18,467 nucleotides of DNA from Kocuria sp. (GTDB lineage: Bacteria; Actinomycetota; Actinomycetes; Actinomycetales; Micrococcaceae). The notes beneath the pieces are model-generated. The model did no database searches. It saw only the letters and a list, made by a program, of their open reading frames with translations, and was not told where the DNA came from. Below, in pieces: positions 7,123 through 15,171 of the stretch. Location: contig JAKDKI010000010.1 of the NCBI GenBank assembly GCA_030453435.1, positions 1 to 18,467 of the forward strand, read 5' to 3'. A program made the translations under genes and the position numbers. Position 1 is the first letter of the stretch; each line of letters begins with the position of its first letter.

Positions 7123-7575
7123 ATGAGAATCTGGTCGTTGCATCCCACGCTGTTGGATCGACGGGCGCTCGTAGCCGGGTGGCGTGAGACGCTCTTGGCC
7201 CAGAAAGTCCTGCGCGGTGAGACCAAGGGATACACCCGGCATCCCCAACTCGAACGCTTCCGCGACCGCCCCGATCCGCTACAAGACATCGCGGATTACT
7301 TGCATGCCATGGCTGACGAGGCCGACCGACGCGGTTACAACTTTGATCGCGGCCGGATCTCAGTCGATCGTTCAACCACGCCCAGCACCATCAACGTGAC
7401 CGCGGGGCAGCTCGAGTACGAGCTCGCGTTCCTTCGTCAGAAGGTTGAGGGGCGCGACCCGGAATGGGGCCGCTCTCATCTGGACGCCGTGGAGACCCCC
7501 ACCCCGCATCCACTGTTCGCCGTGGTCGACGGGCCCATTGAATCCTGGGAGCGCGTCAAACCCCTCGCTGGGTAA
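7123..7575 (+). CDS. Pyrimidine dimer DNA glycosylase (T4 endonuclease V-like)
   Basis: A 150-residue protein of the Pyr_excise family (PF03013), which cuts the glycosidic bond of UV-induced pyrimidine dimers and then the abasic strand. Family marks: MRIWSLHPTLLD at the N-terminus, VAGWRETLLAQKVLRGETKG (17-36) and YTRHPQLERF (37-46), then DYLHAMADEADRRGYNFD. E22 in WRE aligns by eye with the catalytic Glu23 of phage T4 endonuclease V (YRE). GQLEYELAFLRQK and RDPEW near the C-terminus match the HL-x-KL and RxPxW pattern. The start is fixed because the family begins exactly here. It stands alone on the plus strand and diverges from dedA. Activity on dimers is inferred from the family. Confidence 0.88.
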   Translation: MRIWSLHPTLLDRRALVAGWRETLLAQKVLRGETKGYTRHPQLERFRDRPDPLQDIADYLHAMADEADRRGYNFDRGRISVDRSTTPSTINVTAGQLEYELAFLRQKVEGRDPEWGRSHLDAVETPTPHPLFAVVDGPIESWERVKPLAG

Positions 7576-7669
7576 CCCGCGCTGAGCGAACGACGTAGTC
7601 ATCACATGGGCACCGGGGGCGATCCCACGTAAAGTTTCAGTATCCCCCTTCCCACCGGTTCGGAGACCC

Positions 7670-8419
7670 ATGAAGTGCAGCGTGGTTATACCCACACGCA
7701 ATGACTCCGCGTACTTGCATCGCTGCTTGCGCGCTTTGGACCAGCAGACGCGCCAACCCGACGAGATCATCGTGGTGGACAACGGCTCCACCGATGATAT
7801 TGCGGCCGTGCTGCGCGAGTTTCCCGACGTAACCTGTTTTCGGGAAGACATCCCCGGTGTGGCATATGCCGTGCGCTCGGGATACGACGCCGCCCAGCAT
7901 CCGATCATCCTGCGGTGCGACGCGGACAGCATCCCATCCAAGGGGTGGGTCGAACACATGGTGACGGCCTTGGAGTGGCAGTTATCTCGCAAGGGCAAAG
8001 TTGAAGTTGTCGCCATCACCGGGATCGCTCGATTCGGACCCCAGCACTCAGGGCTAGGACGGATCTCTGGGGCTTTGTATTCCTACGCTTACCGGCTCGT
8101 GGGCGGTTTGGCATTGGGACACGTGGCGCTGTGGGGATCCAATATGGCGATGTCCGCGACATGGTGGCATTCCGTCAGAGACCATGTGCACTTATCCCCC
8201 GATGTCCATGACGATTACGACCTCAGCTTCCAGGTGGGCCCTCACCAGAAGGTCGTGCTGGATCACCGGAATGTGATGCTGGTGTCCTGGCGGGCCGCAG
8301 CCTCACCATCTCGAATCGAGCGGCAGTTGCGCATGGCAGCCATGACCATGCAGATCAATTGGGCGGAGCAAAAATCGTGGGAGCGCATGCGGGCCCGCTG
8401 GACGGCGCCGCGTGAATAA
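7670..8419 (+). CDS. Family 2 glycosyltransferase
   Basis: A 249-residue GT2-type enzyme with a GT-A fold. VVIPTRNDSAYLHRCLRAL (5-23) and IIVVDNGSTDD (33-43) form the nucleotide-sugar half; D84-A-D86 in LRCDADSIPS is the metal-binding DXD; DVHDDYDLSF (178-187) is a candidate acceptor/catalytic acidic motif. No transmembrane helix is needed, though the middle (YRLVGGLALGHVALWG) is moderately hydrophobic and may touch the membrane. The ATG at 7670 follows GGAG five bases upstream. Its stop overlaps the next gene by 8 bp, so the two are translationally coupled. It may glycosylate a lipid or wall polymer; donor and acceptor are unknown. Confidence 0.9.
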   Translation: MKCSVVIPTRNDSAYLHRCLRALDQQTRQPDEIIVVDNGSTDDIAAVLREFPDVTCFREDIPGVAYAVRSGYDAAQHPIILRCDADSIPSKGWVEHMVTALEWQLSRKGKVEVVAITGIARFGPQHSGLGRISGALYSYAYRLVGGLALGHVALWGSNMAMSATWWHSVRDHVHLSPDVHDDYDLSFQVGPHQKVVLDHRNVMLVSWRAAASPSRIERQLRMAAMTMQINWAEQKSWERMRARWTAPRE

Positions 8420-8942
8420 TCGCCGCCCCGCAAGTCAATATGTCGCATCGAGTATGTGTTTCTCCGCTCTCCTGGTAGCTCTCATTTACGGGCTCCAGGA
8501 ACGCTGGATCGACGTGGCTGTTCTGCTACTGGTGGGACTCGGACAAGTAGTCGCGTTCCTGTGTTTCCGTAACGGATACGCACGCGGGGCAACCAGCCTG
8601 GTCATGTTGATTGCCGGCGTGAGTGCTGCAGAGCAGGTGTACAGCAGCATCTGGTGGTGGGATCTGGTGATCCATTTCTTGTGTCTGTACGTGCTCGTAT
8701 GGATTGCCTGGAATTATGCGCTCCGGAAGTCGCCCTCACGAGGGCGCCTACTCGCTCGACAGCGCCTGGCTATCTGTTCCCTCATGGGTCTTGTGCTGGC
8801 TGTCGTCTGGGAGGTCATGGAGCTTCTCGGATTCCTTTTAGTCACTCCGGACATTCACATTCCGCCGCTGGACACCATTAGCGATGTCATCGTGGGCGTT
8901 CTGGGCGCTGCCTTAGTGGCACTTCACAAGAAATCCCGATAG
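8412..8942 (+). CDS. Polytopic membrane protein, YjdF/DUF2238-like
   Basis: A 176-residue protein beginning at GTG 8412 inside the end of the glycosyltransferase gene. About six hydrophobic segments are visible (near 12-28, 34-52, 59-73, 83-102, 119-143, 155-171). The conserved-looking polar positions are WDLVIHF (83-89), WEVMELLG (133-140) and DTISDVIVG (154-162). This arrangement of D/H, WE and D-x3-D inside helices recalls the YjdF/DUF2238 inner-membrane family, but that call is from memory of the pattern. Coupling to the GT2 gene suggests a joint role in the envelope, such as handling a lipid-linked sugar. Function is unknown. Confidence 0.75.
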   Translation: MNNRRPASQYVASSMCFSALLVALIYGLQERWIDVAVLLLVGLGQVVAFLCFRNGYARGATSLVMLIAGVSAAEQVYSSIWWWDLVIHFLCLYVLVWIAWNYALRKSPSRGRLLARQRLAICSLMGLVLAVVWEVMELLGFLLVTPDIHIPPLDTISDVIVGVLGAALVALHKKSR

Positions 8943-8992
8943 AAAGAGTGGGAAGCATACTGCCCACCAGGTCATCCAGGGAAGAGGTCCCC

Positions 8993-9544
8993 GTGAAGTC
9001 CCACGTCAGTCGCAGCAAGAAATCTTCTACCCGGCGGGAGCGCACGCGCCAGAGCCGGCGGGATCGTCGCAAGATCGCCCTCGGGACTGCGGCCGCCGTG
9101 GGTGCTTGCGCCGCCGTGGGTACTCTCCTCACAGATCCCGAGAACAGCTGGTACAAGTCCCTCCGCAAGCCGGATTGGCAGCCGCCTGCTGCGGCATTCC
9201 CCATTGTGTGGACGGCCTTGTACGTGGATATCGCCTACGTTTCCTACAAGGTGTTGGCCGATGCTCACGCGCGCAACGATACGGCTGAGTTCAAGGGCTA
9301 CTCCCGCGCCCTCGGGACCAACCTGGCCCTCAACGCCGCGTGGTGCGGATTGTTCTTCCGGGGAGAGCGCCCGGTCGTATCGACCATCGAGGCCGGCGCC
9401 CTGGCCGCAAGCTCCATCGACCTGGTTCGCCGGGCGGGCAAGTCCCACGCAGGTCTCGGCCTGCTGTTGTCGCCCTACGCCCTGTGGACCAGCGGCGCCA
9501 CGGCCCTCAGCGGTGCGATCGCCGCTTTGAACCCAGAGAAGTAG
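8993..9544 (+). CDS. tspO: TspO/MBR family tryptophan-rich sensory protein
   Basis: A 183-residue member of the TspO/peripheral benzodiazepine receptor family, five-helix membrane proteins that bind tetrapyrroles such as protoporphyrin IX. Family marks: WYKSLRKPDWQPPAAAFPIV, then WTALY, NLALNAAWCGLFFRGERP, and the C-terminal LWTSGATALSGAIAALN. The GTG at 8993 is chosen because GAAGAGG sits five bases upstream; an earlier in-frame GTG at 8948 has a poorly placed AGAAAGA and adds 15 residues. Before the first helix there is an unusual tail of about 30 residues rich in Arg, Lys and Ser. It lies 50 bp after the membrane protein gene and may share its transcript, ending at the hairpin at 9550-9579. 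Confidence 0.92.
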   Translation: MKSHVSRSKKSSTRRERTRQSRRDRRKIALGTAAAVGACAAVGTLLTDPENSWYKSLRKPDWQPPAAAFPIVWTALYVDIAYVSYKVLADAHARNDTAEFKGYSRALGTNLALNAAWCGLFFRGERPVVSTIEAGALAASSIDLVRRAGKSHAGLGLLLSPYALWTSGATALSGAIAALNPEK

Positions 9545-9549
9545 AACCA

Positions 9550-9579
9550 CGTGGGGCGCCCAGCATCGGGTGCCCCACG
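9550..9579. terminator. Bidirectional hairpin between convergent genes
   Basis: CGTGGGGCGCCC (9550-9561) pairs with GGGTGCCCCACG (9568-9579) over 12 positions with one G-U pair in one direction, closing on the loop AGCATC. It lies between the tspO stop at 9544 and the convergent oxidoreductase stop at 9600, as expected of a shared terminator. There is no T-run on either side. Confidence 0.75.
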
Positions 9580-9599
9580 CGGCGTCGTCCTCCCGAGGG

Positions 9600-10622
9600 C
9601 TAGGACGAAATCTCGACCAGGACTTTGCCCTTGGAACGCCGGGACTCCAACTGCTCGAACGCGTCCCTGAATTGATCGAGCGGATAGCGGCTGTCGATCG
9701 TGACGCGCAGCTCGCCCTGGTCCACCAGCGATGCCAACTGCGCGAGTCCCGCGCCGTCCGGATGCATGAGGAAGAACTCGAACGACGCTCCCGCCTTTTT
9801 GGCCAGGCGGCGGATTTTGAAGCTCATGAGTTCCTCAACAGCCCGAACCAGCGCTGCCTTGGGCGCGGAAAGTTCGGTGTCCTCGGCCAGGCTGCCGGGG
9901 GTTGGCGGTCCCGCAATGCTCACCACGGCTCCCCCGCGCTCCACGGTGGACATCACATCGGCCACGGTCTCGCCGCCCACCAGATCCAACACTTTGGTGA
10001 ATCGCTCGTCACCCTCGGAAATTTTCCGTTCACGGTAGTTGATCACGTGGTCCGCCCCGGCCTCTCGCACCAGCTTTTCGCCCGCCGACGACGCCGTGGT
10101 CGTCACGTGCGCGCCCATCAGCTTGGCAAGCTGGATCGCCAGCAGGCCCACACCGCCGGCACCACCCGTGATCAGTAACCGCTCGCCGGCCTGAACGTCC
10201 AGTCGCTCCGGACCCAGTGCTTGTTGCGCGGTCAACCCCGCCAGCGGGATGGCCGCCGCATCCGTGAGCGAGATGTTCTGGGGTGCTCTCGCAACGTAGT
10301 CCTGGTCCACAGCGACATATTCAGCCAGCGCGCTGAGCTGCTCGGAGCCGGTGCGGACCATCACCTGATCCCCCGGCTGGAATTCTCGGACGAGCGAACC
10401 GGTCGATTCCACAACGCCGCTCAACTCGTTTCCCGCGATCTTGGGAAAGGCGTAGGGCTGGACGATCTTGAACGTACCCTGCCGCTGCAGCGCGTCCACG
10501 GGATTGAGCCCCGCAGCAACGGTGCGGATCAGAACCTGATTCGCCTCCGGGATGGGACGCGGCATGTCCTGAAGCTTCATGACATTAGGGCCGCCGTAAT
10601 TGGTGAAAGTCATCGCGCGCAT
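9600..10622 (-). CDS. NADP-dependent quinone oxidoreductase-type MDR enzyme
   Basis: A 340-residue medium-chain dehydrogenase/reductase of the zinc-independent quinone reductase/enoyl reductase type. The GroES-like N-terminal part is evident (MRAMTFTNYGGPNVMKLQDM, AAGLNPVDALQRQG, FPKIAGNELSGVV), followed by the nucleotide-binding loop ITGGAGGVGLLAIQLAKLMG (151-170). The cysteine and histidine zinc ligands of alcohol dehydrogenases are absent. It probably reduces a quinone or activated double bond with NADPH. The ATG at 10622 has GGAG six bases upstream. ATCGAT, one base, ATCGAT (10633-10645) lies just ahead of the ribosome site and may be an operator. It lies 96 bp downstream of rolR on the same strand, so read-through from rolR is possible. 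Substrate unknown. Confidence 0.9.
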   Translation of the reverse strand: MRAMTFTNYGGPNVMKLQDMPRPIPEANQVLIRTVAAGLNPVDALQRQGTFKIVQPYAFPKIAGNELSGVVESTGSLVREFQPGDQVMVRTGSEQLSALAEYVAVDQDYVARAPQNISLTDAAAIPLAGLTAQQALGPERLDVQAGERLLITGGAGGVGLLAIQLAKLMGAHVTTTASSAGEKLVREAGADHVINYRERKISEGDERFTKVLDLVGGETVADVMSTVERGGAVVSIAGPPTPGSLAEDTELSAPKAALVRAVEELMSFKIRRLAKKAGASFEFFLMHPDGAGLAQLASLVDQGELRVTIDSRYPLDQFRDAFEQLESRRSKGKVLVEISS

Positions 10623-10718
10623 GGGTTCTCCGATCGATGATCGATGGGTCGGGGTTAAGAGCCTAGGCGCGTGTGCAGTGGTTGGTGAGGGCTTGCGCTG
10701 AGCGCTTAGGTATCTATT

Positions 10719-11393
10719 TCAGTCCAAGTCGGGCAATGGGCGAGACACGACTTCACGAGCGTCCTCCACGGAGACGCCCACCATGCGGAGCATGTTCTCG
10801 GCGAAATGCTCAGCAAGGCACTCACGACCTTCACCAGACGTTACGAGGTTGATCGCGGAAGCTTGTGCACCAAACGTGCAGACGACGGCCAGATCAAGGT
10901 CCACCACGTTGAGCCGCCCTGCTTTCACCCCTCGTTCCAAGTCTCTGCGGCAGCGCGGACCGAGCACTTCCACCACGATCGGATGAGCGACTCCCAGTTT
11001 GACGTAGATTCTCCCCCACAGCGGTTCGGACAACGCGTGACGCACCAGAAGACGAAGCGAAGTCGCGTAGATCTCAGCGGGATCATCTGTGTAGTCGGCC
11101 ACGCGATCCAATCGATCCCCTACTGAATCGATTTCCCCATAGATCATCGTGCTCAGCAGCTCTTCGAGGGATGGGAAGTAGTTATAAACGGTCCCAGTAG
11201 CCAGCTCCGCTGCGGCTGAGACATCGGTCATGGTGACAGCAGCCAACCCCCGGTCGGCAACCAACCAACGGGCAGCATCTAATAACTTGGCTCGAGTTCG
11301 CGCACGTCGCCGCCATTGCCGACCCCCCTCCGAGCCGTCCACCAATAAGGGCGCGGATGTCTCTGCGCGGGCGGATGAGGAAGGTGAACTCAT
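10719..11393 (-). CDS. rolR: TetR-family regulator of the resorcinol operon (RolR-like)
   Basis: A 224-residue TetR regulator. After a polar tail of about 28 residues, the helix-turn-helix is clear (33-79: RTRAKLLDAARWLVADRGLA, AVTMTDVSAAAELATGTVYN, YFPSLEELL). The C-terminal half is a typical divergent ligand domain. It is transcribed away from the three-gene catabolic operon across a 120-bp region carrying a palindrome and tandem repeats. In Corynebacterium glutamicum the TetR protein RolR holds the same position, represses rolHMD and is released by resorcinol or hydroxyquinol; the same role is inferred here from family and gene order. No good ribosome site precedes ATG 11393. Confidence 0.85.
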   Translation of the reverse strand: MSSPSSSARAETSAPLLVDGSEGGRQWRRRARTRAKLLDAARWLVADRGLAAVTMTDVSAAAELATGTVYNYFPSLEELLSTMIYGEIDSVGDRLDRVADYTDDPAEIYATSLRLLVRHALSEPLWGRIYVKLGVAHPIVVEVLGPRCRRDLERGVKAGRLNVVDLDLAVVCTFGAQASAINLVTSGEGRECLAEHFAENMLRMVGVSVEDAREVVSRPLPDLD

Positions 11394-11425
11394 GGGAACA
11401 GACTACGGGAGCAGCGCCAGCAACA

Positions 11426-11472
11426 TTCAATACTGAGTATTGCTTCAATCTTGAGTATCCCCTCATAATGAG
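11426..11472 (+). promoter_or_regulatory. rol operator (tandem repeat with palindrome) and rolH promoter
   Basis: CAATACT, G, AGTATTG (11428-11442) is a perfect 15-bp palindrome. It is the core of an 18-bp unit at 11426-11443 that repeats directly at 11444-11461 with 14 of 18 bases identical. TTGCTT (11440-11445) and CATAAT (11464-11469), 18 bp apart, form a plausible promoter for rolH with a start near 11476, so the operator covers the -35 and spacer. A third small dyad, CTCAT-A-ATGAG (11462-11472), spans the -10. Binding by the divergent TetR protein would block rolH and perhaps its own gene. Confidence 0.7.
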
Positions 11473-11513
11473 ATTCAGTTCACATCGATCTGGCATCCAT
11501 GACAGGAGTTCTC

Positions 11514-13148
11514 ATGACTATCCCGCCAACAAAGGCCATGCCCGTGGTACCCACCACTGATGCGGTTAACGATCACGAAGCTGACGTCGCAATCGTTGGT
11601 TACGGCCCCGTGGGCGCGCTACTCGCGCTGCAATTGGCGCAGAATGGCCACAGCGTGGTTGCGGTGGACCGTTGGCGCGAGCCCTACAAGCTGCCTCGCG
11701 CCGTCACCTATGACCACGAAATCGCCCGTATCCTGTCAACCCTTGGCATTGATTCCGACAATGACGAGGCAGTGGAACGTCACCCGGAGATCTACTACTG
11801 GAAGAACGCCGAAGGTAAGACACTTCAGGAGGTCGACTGGGGTAGCGACAACCCATCCGGTTGGGCTACTCGCTACTGGTTCTATCAACCGGAACTCGAA
11901 GAGCGGCTCCGCTCCATGGCCGCTAAGTACGAGCAAGTCACTCTCTTGCGCGGGATGCGCGTCACCCAACTGACTCAAGATGCCGACTCGGCCACCCTTG
12001 AAGGAATCCAATTGCACGAGGAGAGTGGCGCCCAACGAACTCGGATCAAGGCCAAATATGTCATCGGCTGCGACGGTGCCAACAGCTTTGTTCGCGACAG
12101 CCAAGAGATGGCATACGAGGACCACGGCTACTTCTTTGATTGGCTCATCTTGGACATGAAGCCCACGGTTGAGCGCGACTGGACTCCGGCCCATTGGCAG
12201 CTATGCGATCCCGCCCGCCCTACAACTATTGTTCCGGGCGGGCCCGGGCGACGTCGCTGGGAGTTCATGGTGCTCCCTGGCGAGCAACCGTCGGAACTGG
12301 CCAGTCCGGAATCCGCCTGGAAGCTTCTAGAACCCTGGGACGTCACCCCGGACAATGCTGAACTTGAACGATCAGCGGTCTATCGCTTCCAGGCCCGCTG
12401 GTCGGATGAATGGCGAAAGGGACGTGCGTTGATCGCCGGAGATGCCGCGCACCTCATGCCCCCATTCGCTGGCGAGGGAATGTGCGCCGGAGTCCGTGAT
12501 GCCATTGCTTTGGGGTGGCGTTTGGACCTGGTACTTCGTGGCCTCGCAGAAGACGCCCTCTTGGATTCTTACGGACCAGAGCGGCGTGAACACGTGAAGT
12601 CCTACGTTGAGTTCTCTATGGAGCTCGGCAAGGTCATCTGCATTACCGACCCCAATGCAGCAGCCGAGCGTGACAACCAGATGCTGGAGGAGATGGAGAA
12701 CTACGACGGCACCCCCGTCAACACGGACATCGGCATACTCGGCCCGGGGTTGAGCGTAGAGGGCGACGCCCACGTGGGCGAACTCGCACACCAGGGCGTA
12801 GTCGAAGGCTTCGGCAAACGCGGCCGGTTCGATGACGTGGTCGGACGCGGTTGGATTTTGATCGGCCTGGAGCATTCTCCGTGGGAGGAACTTACCGAGC
12901 AACAACGTTCGACCTTGAAACGATTGGATGCCAAGGCCGTCCGCGTGGGCCCTGCGGGCAGCGATGCCGAGATTCAGGACGTAGACGGTGTGTTCACAAC
13001 GTGGCTAGGTGACATGGGCGTGAAGTACGTGGTTCTTCGCCCGGACTTCTATGTTGCCGCTTCCGCCAAAGATGGTGAACACCTCCAGCAGTCCGTCGAG
13101 ACACTAATTTCAAGGTTGCACCTCACCGAGCAAGGAGGGACCAAATGA
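11514..13148 (+). CDS. rolH: FAD-dependent resorcinol hydroxylase (RolH-like)
   Basis: A 544-residue class A flavin monooxygenase of the MhpA/PheA type. The FAD dinucleotide fold is VAIVGYGPVG (25-34) with D52 ending the second strand; GCDGANSFVR (185-194) is the DG motif; GDAAHLMPPFAGEGMCAGVR (309-328) is the GD motif. The C-terminal 110 or so residues fit the thioredoxin-like domain of phenol-type hydroxylases. ATG 11514 is chosen because GGAG lies about six bases upstream; ATG 11499 lacks one. Its stop overlaps the next start as ATGA. Followed by maleylacetate reductase and hydroxyquinol dioxygenase, it should hydroxylate resorcinol to hydroxyquinol with NAD(P)H and oxygen. A related phenolic substrate remains possible. 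Confidence 0.85.
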   Translation: MTIPPTKAMPVVPTTDAVNDHEADVAIVGYGPVGALLALQLAQNGHSVVAVDRWREPYKLPRAVTYDHEIARILSTLGIDSDNDEAVERHPEIYYWKNAEGKTLQEVDWGSDNPSGWATRYWFYQPELEERLRSMAAKYEQVTLLRGMRVTQLTQDADSATLEGIQLHEESGAQRTRIKAKYVIGCDGANSFVRDSQEMAYEDHGYFFDWLILDMKPTVERDWTPAHWQLCDPARPTTIVPGGPGRRRWEFMVLPGEQPSELASPESAWKLLEPWDVTPDNAELERSAVYRFQARWSDEWRKGRALIAGDAAHLMPPFAGEGMCAGVRDAIALGWRLDLVLRGLAEDALLDSYGPERREHVKSYVEFSMELGKVICITDPNAAAERDNQMLEEMENYDGTPVNTDIGILGPGLSVEGDAHVGELAHQGVVEGFGKRGRFDDVVGRGWILIGLEHSPWEELTEQQRSTLKRLDAKAVRVGPAGSDAEIQDVDGVFTTWLGDMGVKYVVLRPDFYVAASAKDGEHLQQSVETLISRLHLTEQGGTK

Positions 13149-14230
13149 CCTCGTTCACACACGACACCCTAGGCCAGCGAGTCATTCTCGACACTGGTAA
13201 TGCTTCAGCCCATCTACAGGCCGAGTTGGAACGGCTAGGCTGCACCAAGGTCATGCTCATCGCGTCCGAATTCGAGGCTGATCTCGCGACCCAAGTTGCC
13301 AGTGACATCACCGTGACACTTACTTGGGATGAGGTTCGCCAGCATGTTCCGGTGGAAAATGCCCGGCGTGCACGCGAGGCTGCAGCGGATTCAGGAGTCG
13401 ACGCACTCGTCAGCGTAGGCGGCGGGTCCACCACGGGTTTAGCCAAAGCCGTAGCCCTCACCACGGGGTTGCCCATCATTGCCGTGCCCACTACCTACGC
13501 GGGTTCAGAAGCCACCCGCATGTGGGGCATGACCGAGGACCGAACCAAGTCAACGGGTTTGGATGATCGAGTCCTTCCCAAGACGGTGATCTACGATTCC
13601 ACGCTCACACTCAGTCTTCCCGTGGAGCTCTCCGTGGCGTCCGGGTTCAATGGACTAGCCCACTGCATTGACTCCATGTGGGCACCTGGCACTGATCCCA
13701 TTGCGCAGGCCATGGCGTTGGAAGGCATCCGCGCGCTTTCCCGAGGTCTGCCACAGGTGGTGATTGACCCGCAGGACCTCGAAGGACGTGACCAATGCTT
13801 GTACGGTGCGTACCTCTCGGCCGTGTCCTTTGCCTCGGCAGGATCGGGCCTCCATCACAAGATCTGCCACGTTCTGGGTGGCACGTTCGACTTACCTCAT
13901 GCCCAGACTCACGCCACAGTCCTGCCGTACGTCTTAGCTTTCAATGCACCTTCAGTTCCCGAGGTCGCCCGTCGAATTGCCAAGGCGCTTGACGACGACG
14001 CCCCGGGTAACGAGCCAGCGCAGGCGGCCTCGACTCTAGAAAAGCTACGCGAGACCACCAATGCACCACGGGCCCTCCGCGATTTTGGGATGCCCGAGGA
14101 AGGAATTCCCGAGGCTGTTGAACGCATAATGAATGTGGCTCCAGCTGACAACCCCACGCCCGTGACCAGAGAGAATCTGACGAACGTGCTGCGCGATGCG
14201 TGGTCCGGTTCAACTCCGAGGAGCAAATGA
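13145..14230 (+). CDS. rolM: Maleylacetate reductase
   Basis: A 361-residue iron-alcohol-dehydrogenase-fold enzyme that reduces maleylacetate to 3-oxoadipate with NAD(P)H. Seen: [14 protein letters not shown] (89-102) for nucleotide binding, [10 protein letters not shown] (115-124), [11 protein letters not shown] (166-176), [20 protein letters not shown] (237-256). Comparison with the metal site of FucO-type dehydrogenases points to N170, H174, H238 and H252; the first ligand is Asn instead of the usual Asp. The PTTYAGSE and SGFN-x-LAH wording is typical of maleylacetate reductases. Translation is coupled to rolH by a 4-bp ATGA overlap, with AAGGAGGGACC just upstream, and to the dioxygenase at its own stop. 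Role in the hydroxyquinol branch is inferred from family and neighbours, with high confidence. Confidence 0.92.
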   Translation: MTSFTHDTLGQRVILDTGNASAHLQAELERLGCTKVMLIASEFEADLATQVASDITVTLTWDEVRQHVPVENARRAREAAADSGVDALVSVGGGSTTGLAKAVALTTGLPIIAVPTTYAGSEATRMWGMTEDRTKSTGLDDRVLPKTVIYDSTLTLSLPVELSVASGFNGLAHCIDSMWAPGTDPIAQAMALEGIRALSRGLPQVVIDPQDLEGRDQCLYGAYLSAVSFASAGSGLHHKICHVLGGTFDLPHAQTHATVLPYVLAFNAPSVPEVARRIAKALDDDAPGNEPAQAASTLEKLRETTNAPRALRDFGMPEEGIPEAVERIMNVAPADNPTPVTRENLTNVLRDAWSGSTPRSK

Positions 14231-15126
14231 TGAGTGAATCAGTGAATAACAACATGACCCTTGAACAAAGTGAGCGGGAGCAATTTGTCACGAGTATTGC
14301 CTTGAAGTCTTTCGAGGATTCTTCCAATGCCCGTTTGAAGAACATCCTTCAATCGCTGACCAAGCATCTGCATGAGTTCGCACGCGAAGTCCGTTTGACC
14401 GAGGAAGAATGGAATGCCGGGATCAAATTCCTGACGAATGCTGGGCACATCACCACGGACACCCGACAGGAATTCGTGCTGTTGTCCGATGTGCTGGGCG
14501 TGTCCATGCAGACCATAGCCATCAACAATGAAGCCTACGAGAATGCCACCGAGGCCACTGTCTTCGGCCCATTTTTCGTGGAAGACGCGCCGAAAATCGA
14601 CAATGGCGGTGACATGGCCTTTGGGGCGAAGGGCCAGCCATGTTGGGTCGAAGGAAGTGTGAAAGACACTGATGGCAATCCGCTGCCGGGCGCCCGCATC
14701 GAGGTATGGGAATGTGACGAAGACGGATTCTACGATGTTCAGTACGACGACGGCAGAACTGCCACTCGCGCCCACCTATTTGCCGACGAAAACGGCGAAT
14801 ATCGCTTTTGGGGACTCACGCCTGTGCCATACCCCATCCCCTATGACGGGCCGGTTGGCAAGATGCTCGATGCGGTGGGACGTTCTCCCATGCGCGCCTC
14901 ACACCTGCATTTCATGGTGTCTGCCCCAGGGAAACACACTCTGGTCACGCACATCTTCGTCAACGGCTGCGAGTATCTGGAACAGGACTCAGTGTTCGGT
15001 GTGAAGCCCTCATTGATCAAGGACTTTGAACAGCAAGTTGCAGGCACACCCGCCCCGGACGGTCGAGAGTTGGACCGGGACTGGGCGCGCGTCCGCTTCG
15101 ACATCGTGTTGTCACCGGAGAAGTAG
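14230..15126 (+). CDS. rolD: Hydroxyquinol 1,2-dioxygenase (intradiol)
   Basis: A 298-residue intradiol ring-cleavage dioxygenase that opens hydroxyquinol to maleylacetate using non-haem Fe(III). The N-terminal helical dimerisation domain (about 10-115) is followed by the beta-sandwich. The four iron ligands are readable: Y168 in [11 protein letters not shown]201 in [11 protein letters not shown]225 and H227 in [22 protein letters not shown] (111-121) and [13 protein letters not shown] (154-166) are family marks, and the sequence resembles hydroxyquinol enzymes more than plain catechol enzymes. AGGAG (14219-14223) is six bases before ATG 14230; ATG 14227 is also possible and adds one Met. It overlaps the end of rolM. 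It is the last gene of the operon. Confidence 0.93.
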   Translation: MSESVNNNMTLEQSEREQFVTSIALKSFEDSSNARLKNILQSLTKHLHEFAREVRLTEEEWNAGIKFLTNAGHITTDTRQEFVLLSDVLGVSMQTIAINNEAYENATEATVFGPFFVEDAPKIDNGGDMAFGAKGQPCWVEGSVKDTDGNPLPGARIEVWECDEDGFYDVQYDDGRTATRAHLFADENGEYRFWGLTPVPYPIPYDGPVGKMLDAVGRSPMRASHLHFMVSAPGKHTLVTHIFVNGCEYLEQDSVFGVKPSLIKDFEQQVAGTPAPDGRELDRDWARVRFDIVLSPEK

Positions 15127-15171
15127 GGCGTCCTCTGCTGCGTTAGGACGAATTGCAGCGTGCTTGGATGG

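Noticed and set aside
10685..10718. GCGCT/AGCGC dyad after rolR as terminator
   Set aside because: Five-base arms and no T-run; too weak to claim, so read-through into the oxidoreductase gene stays possible.
11499..11513. ATG 11499 as the start of rolH
   Set aside because: GGAG lies between this ATG and ATG 11514 at the right spacing for the latter, so the downstream start is better.
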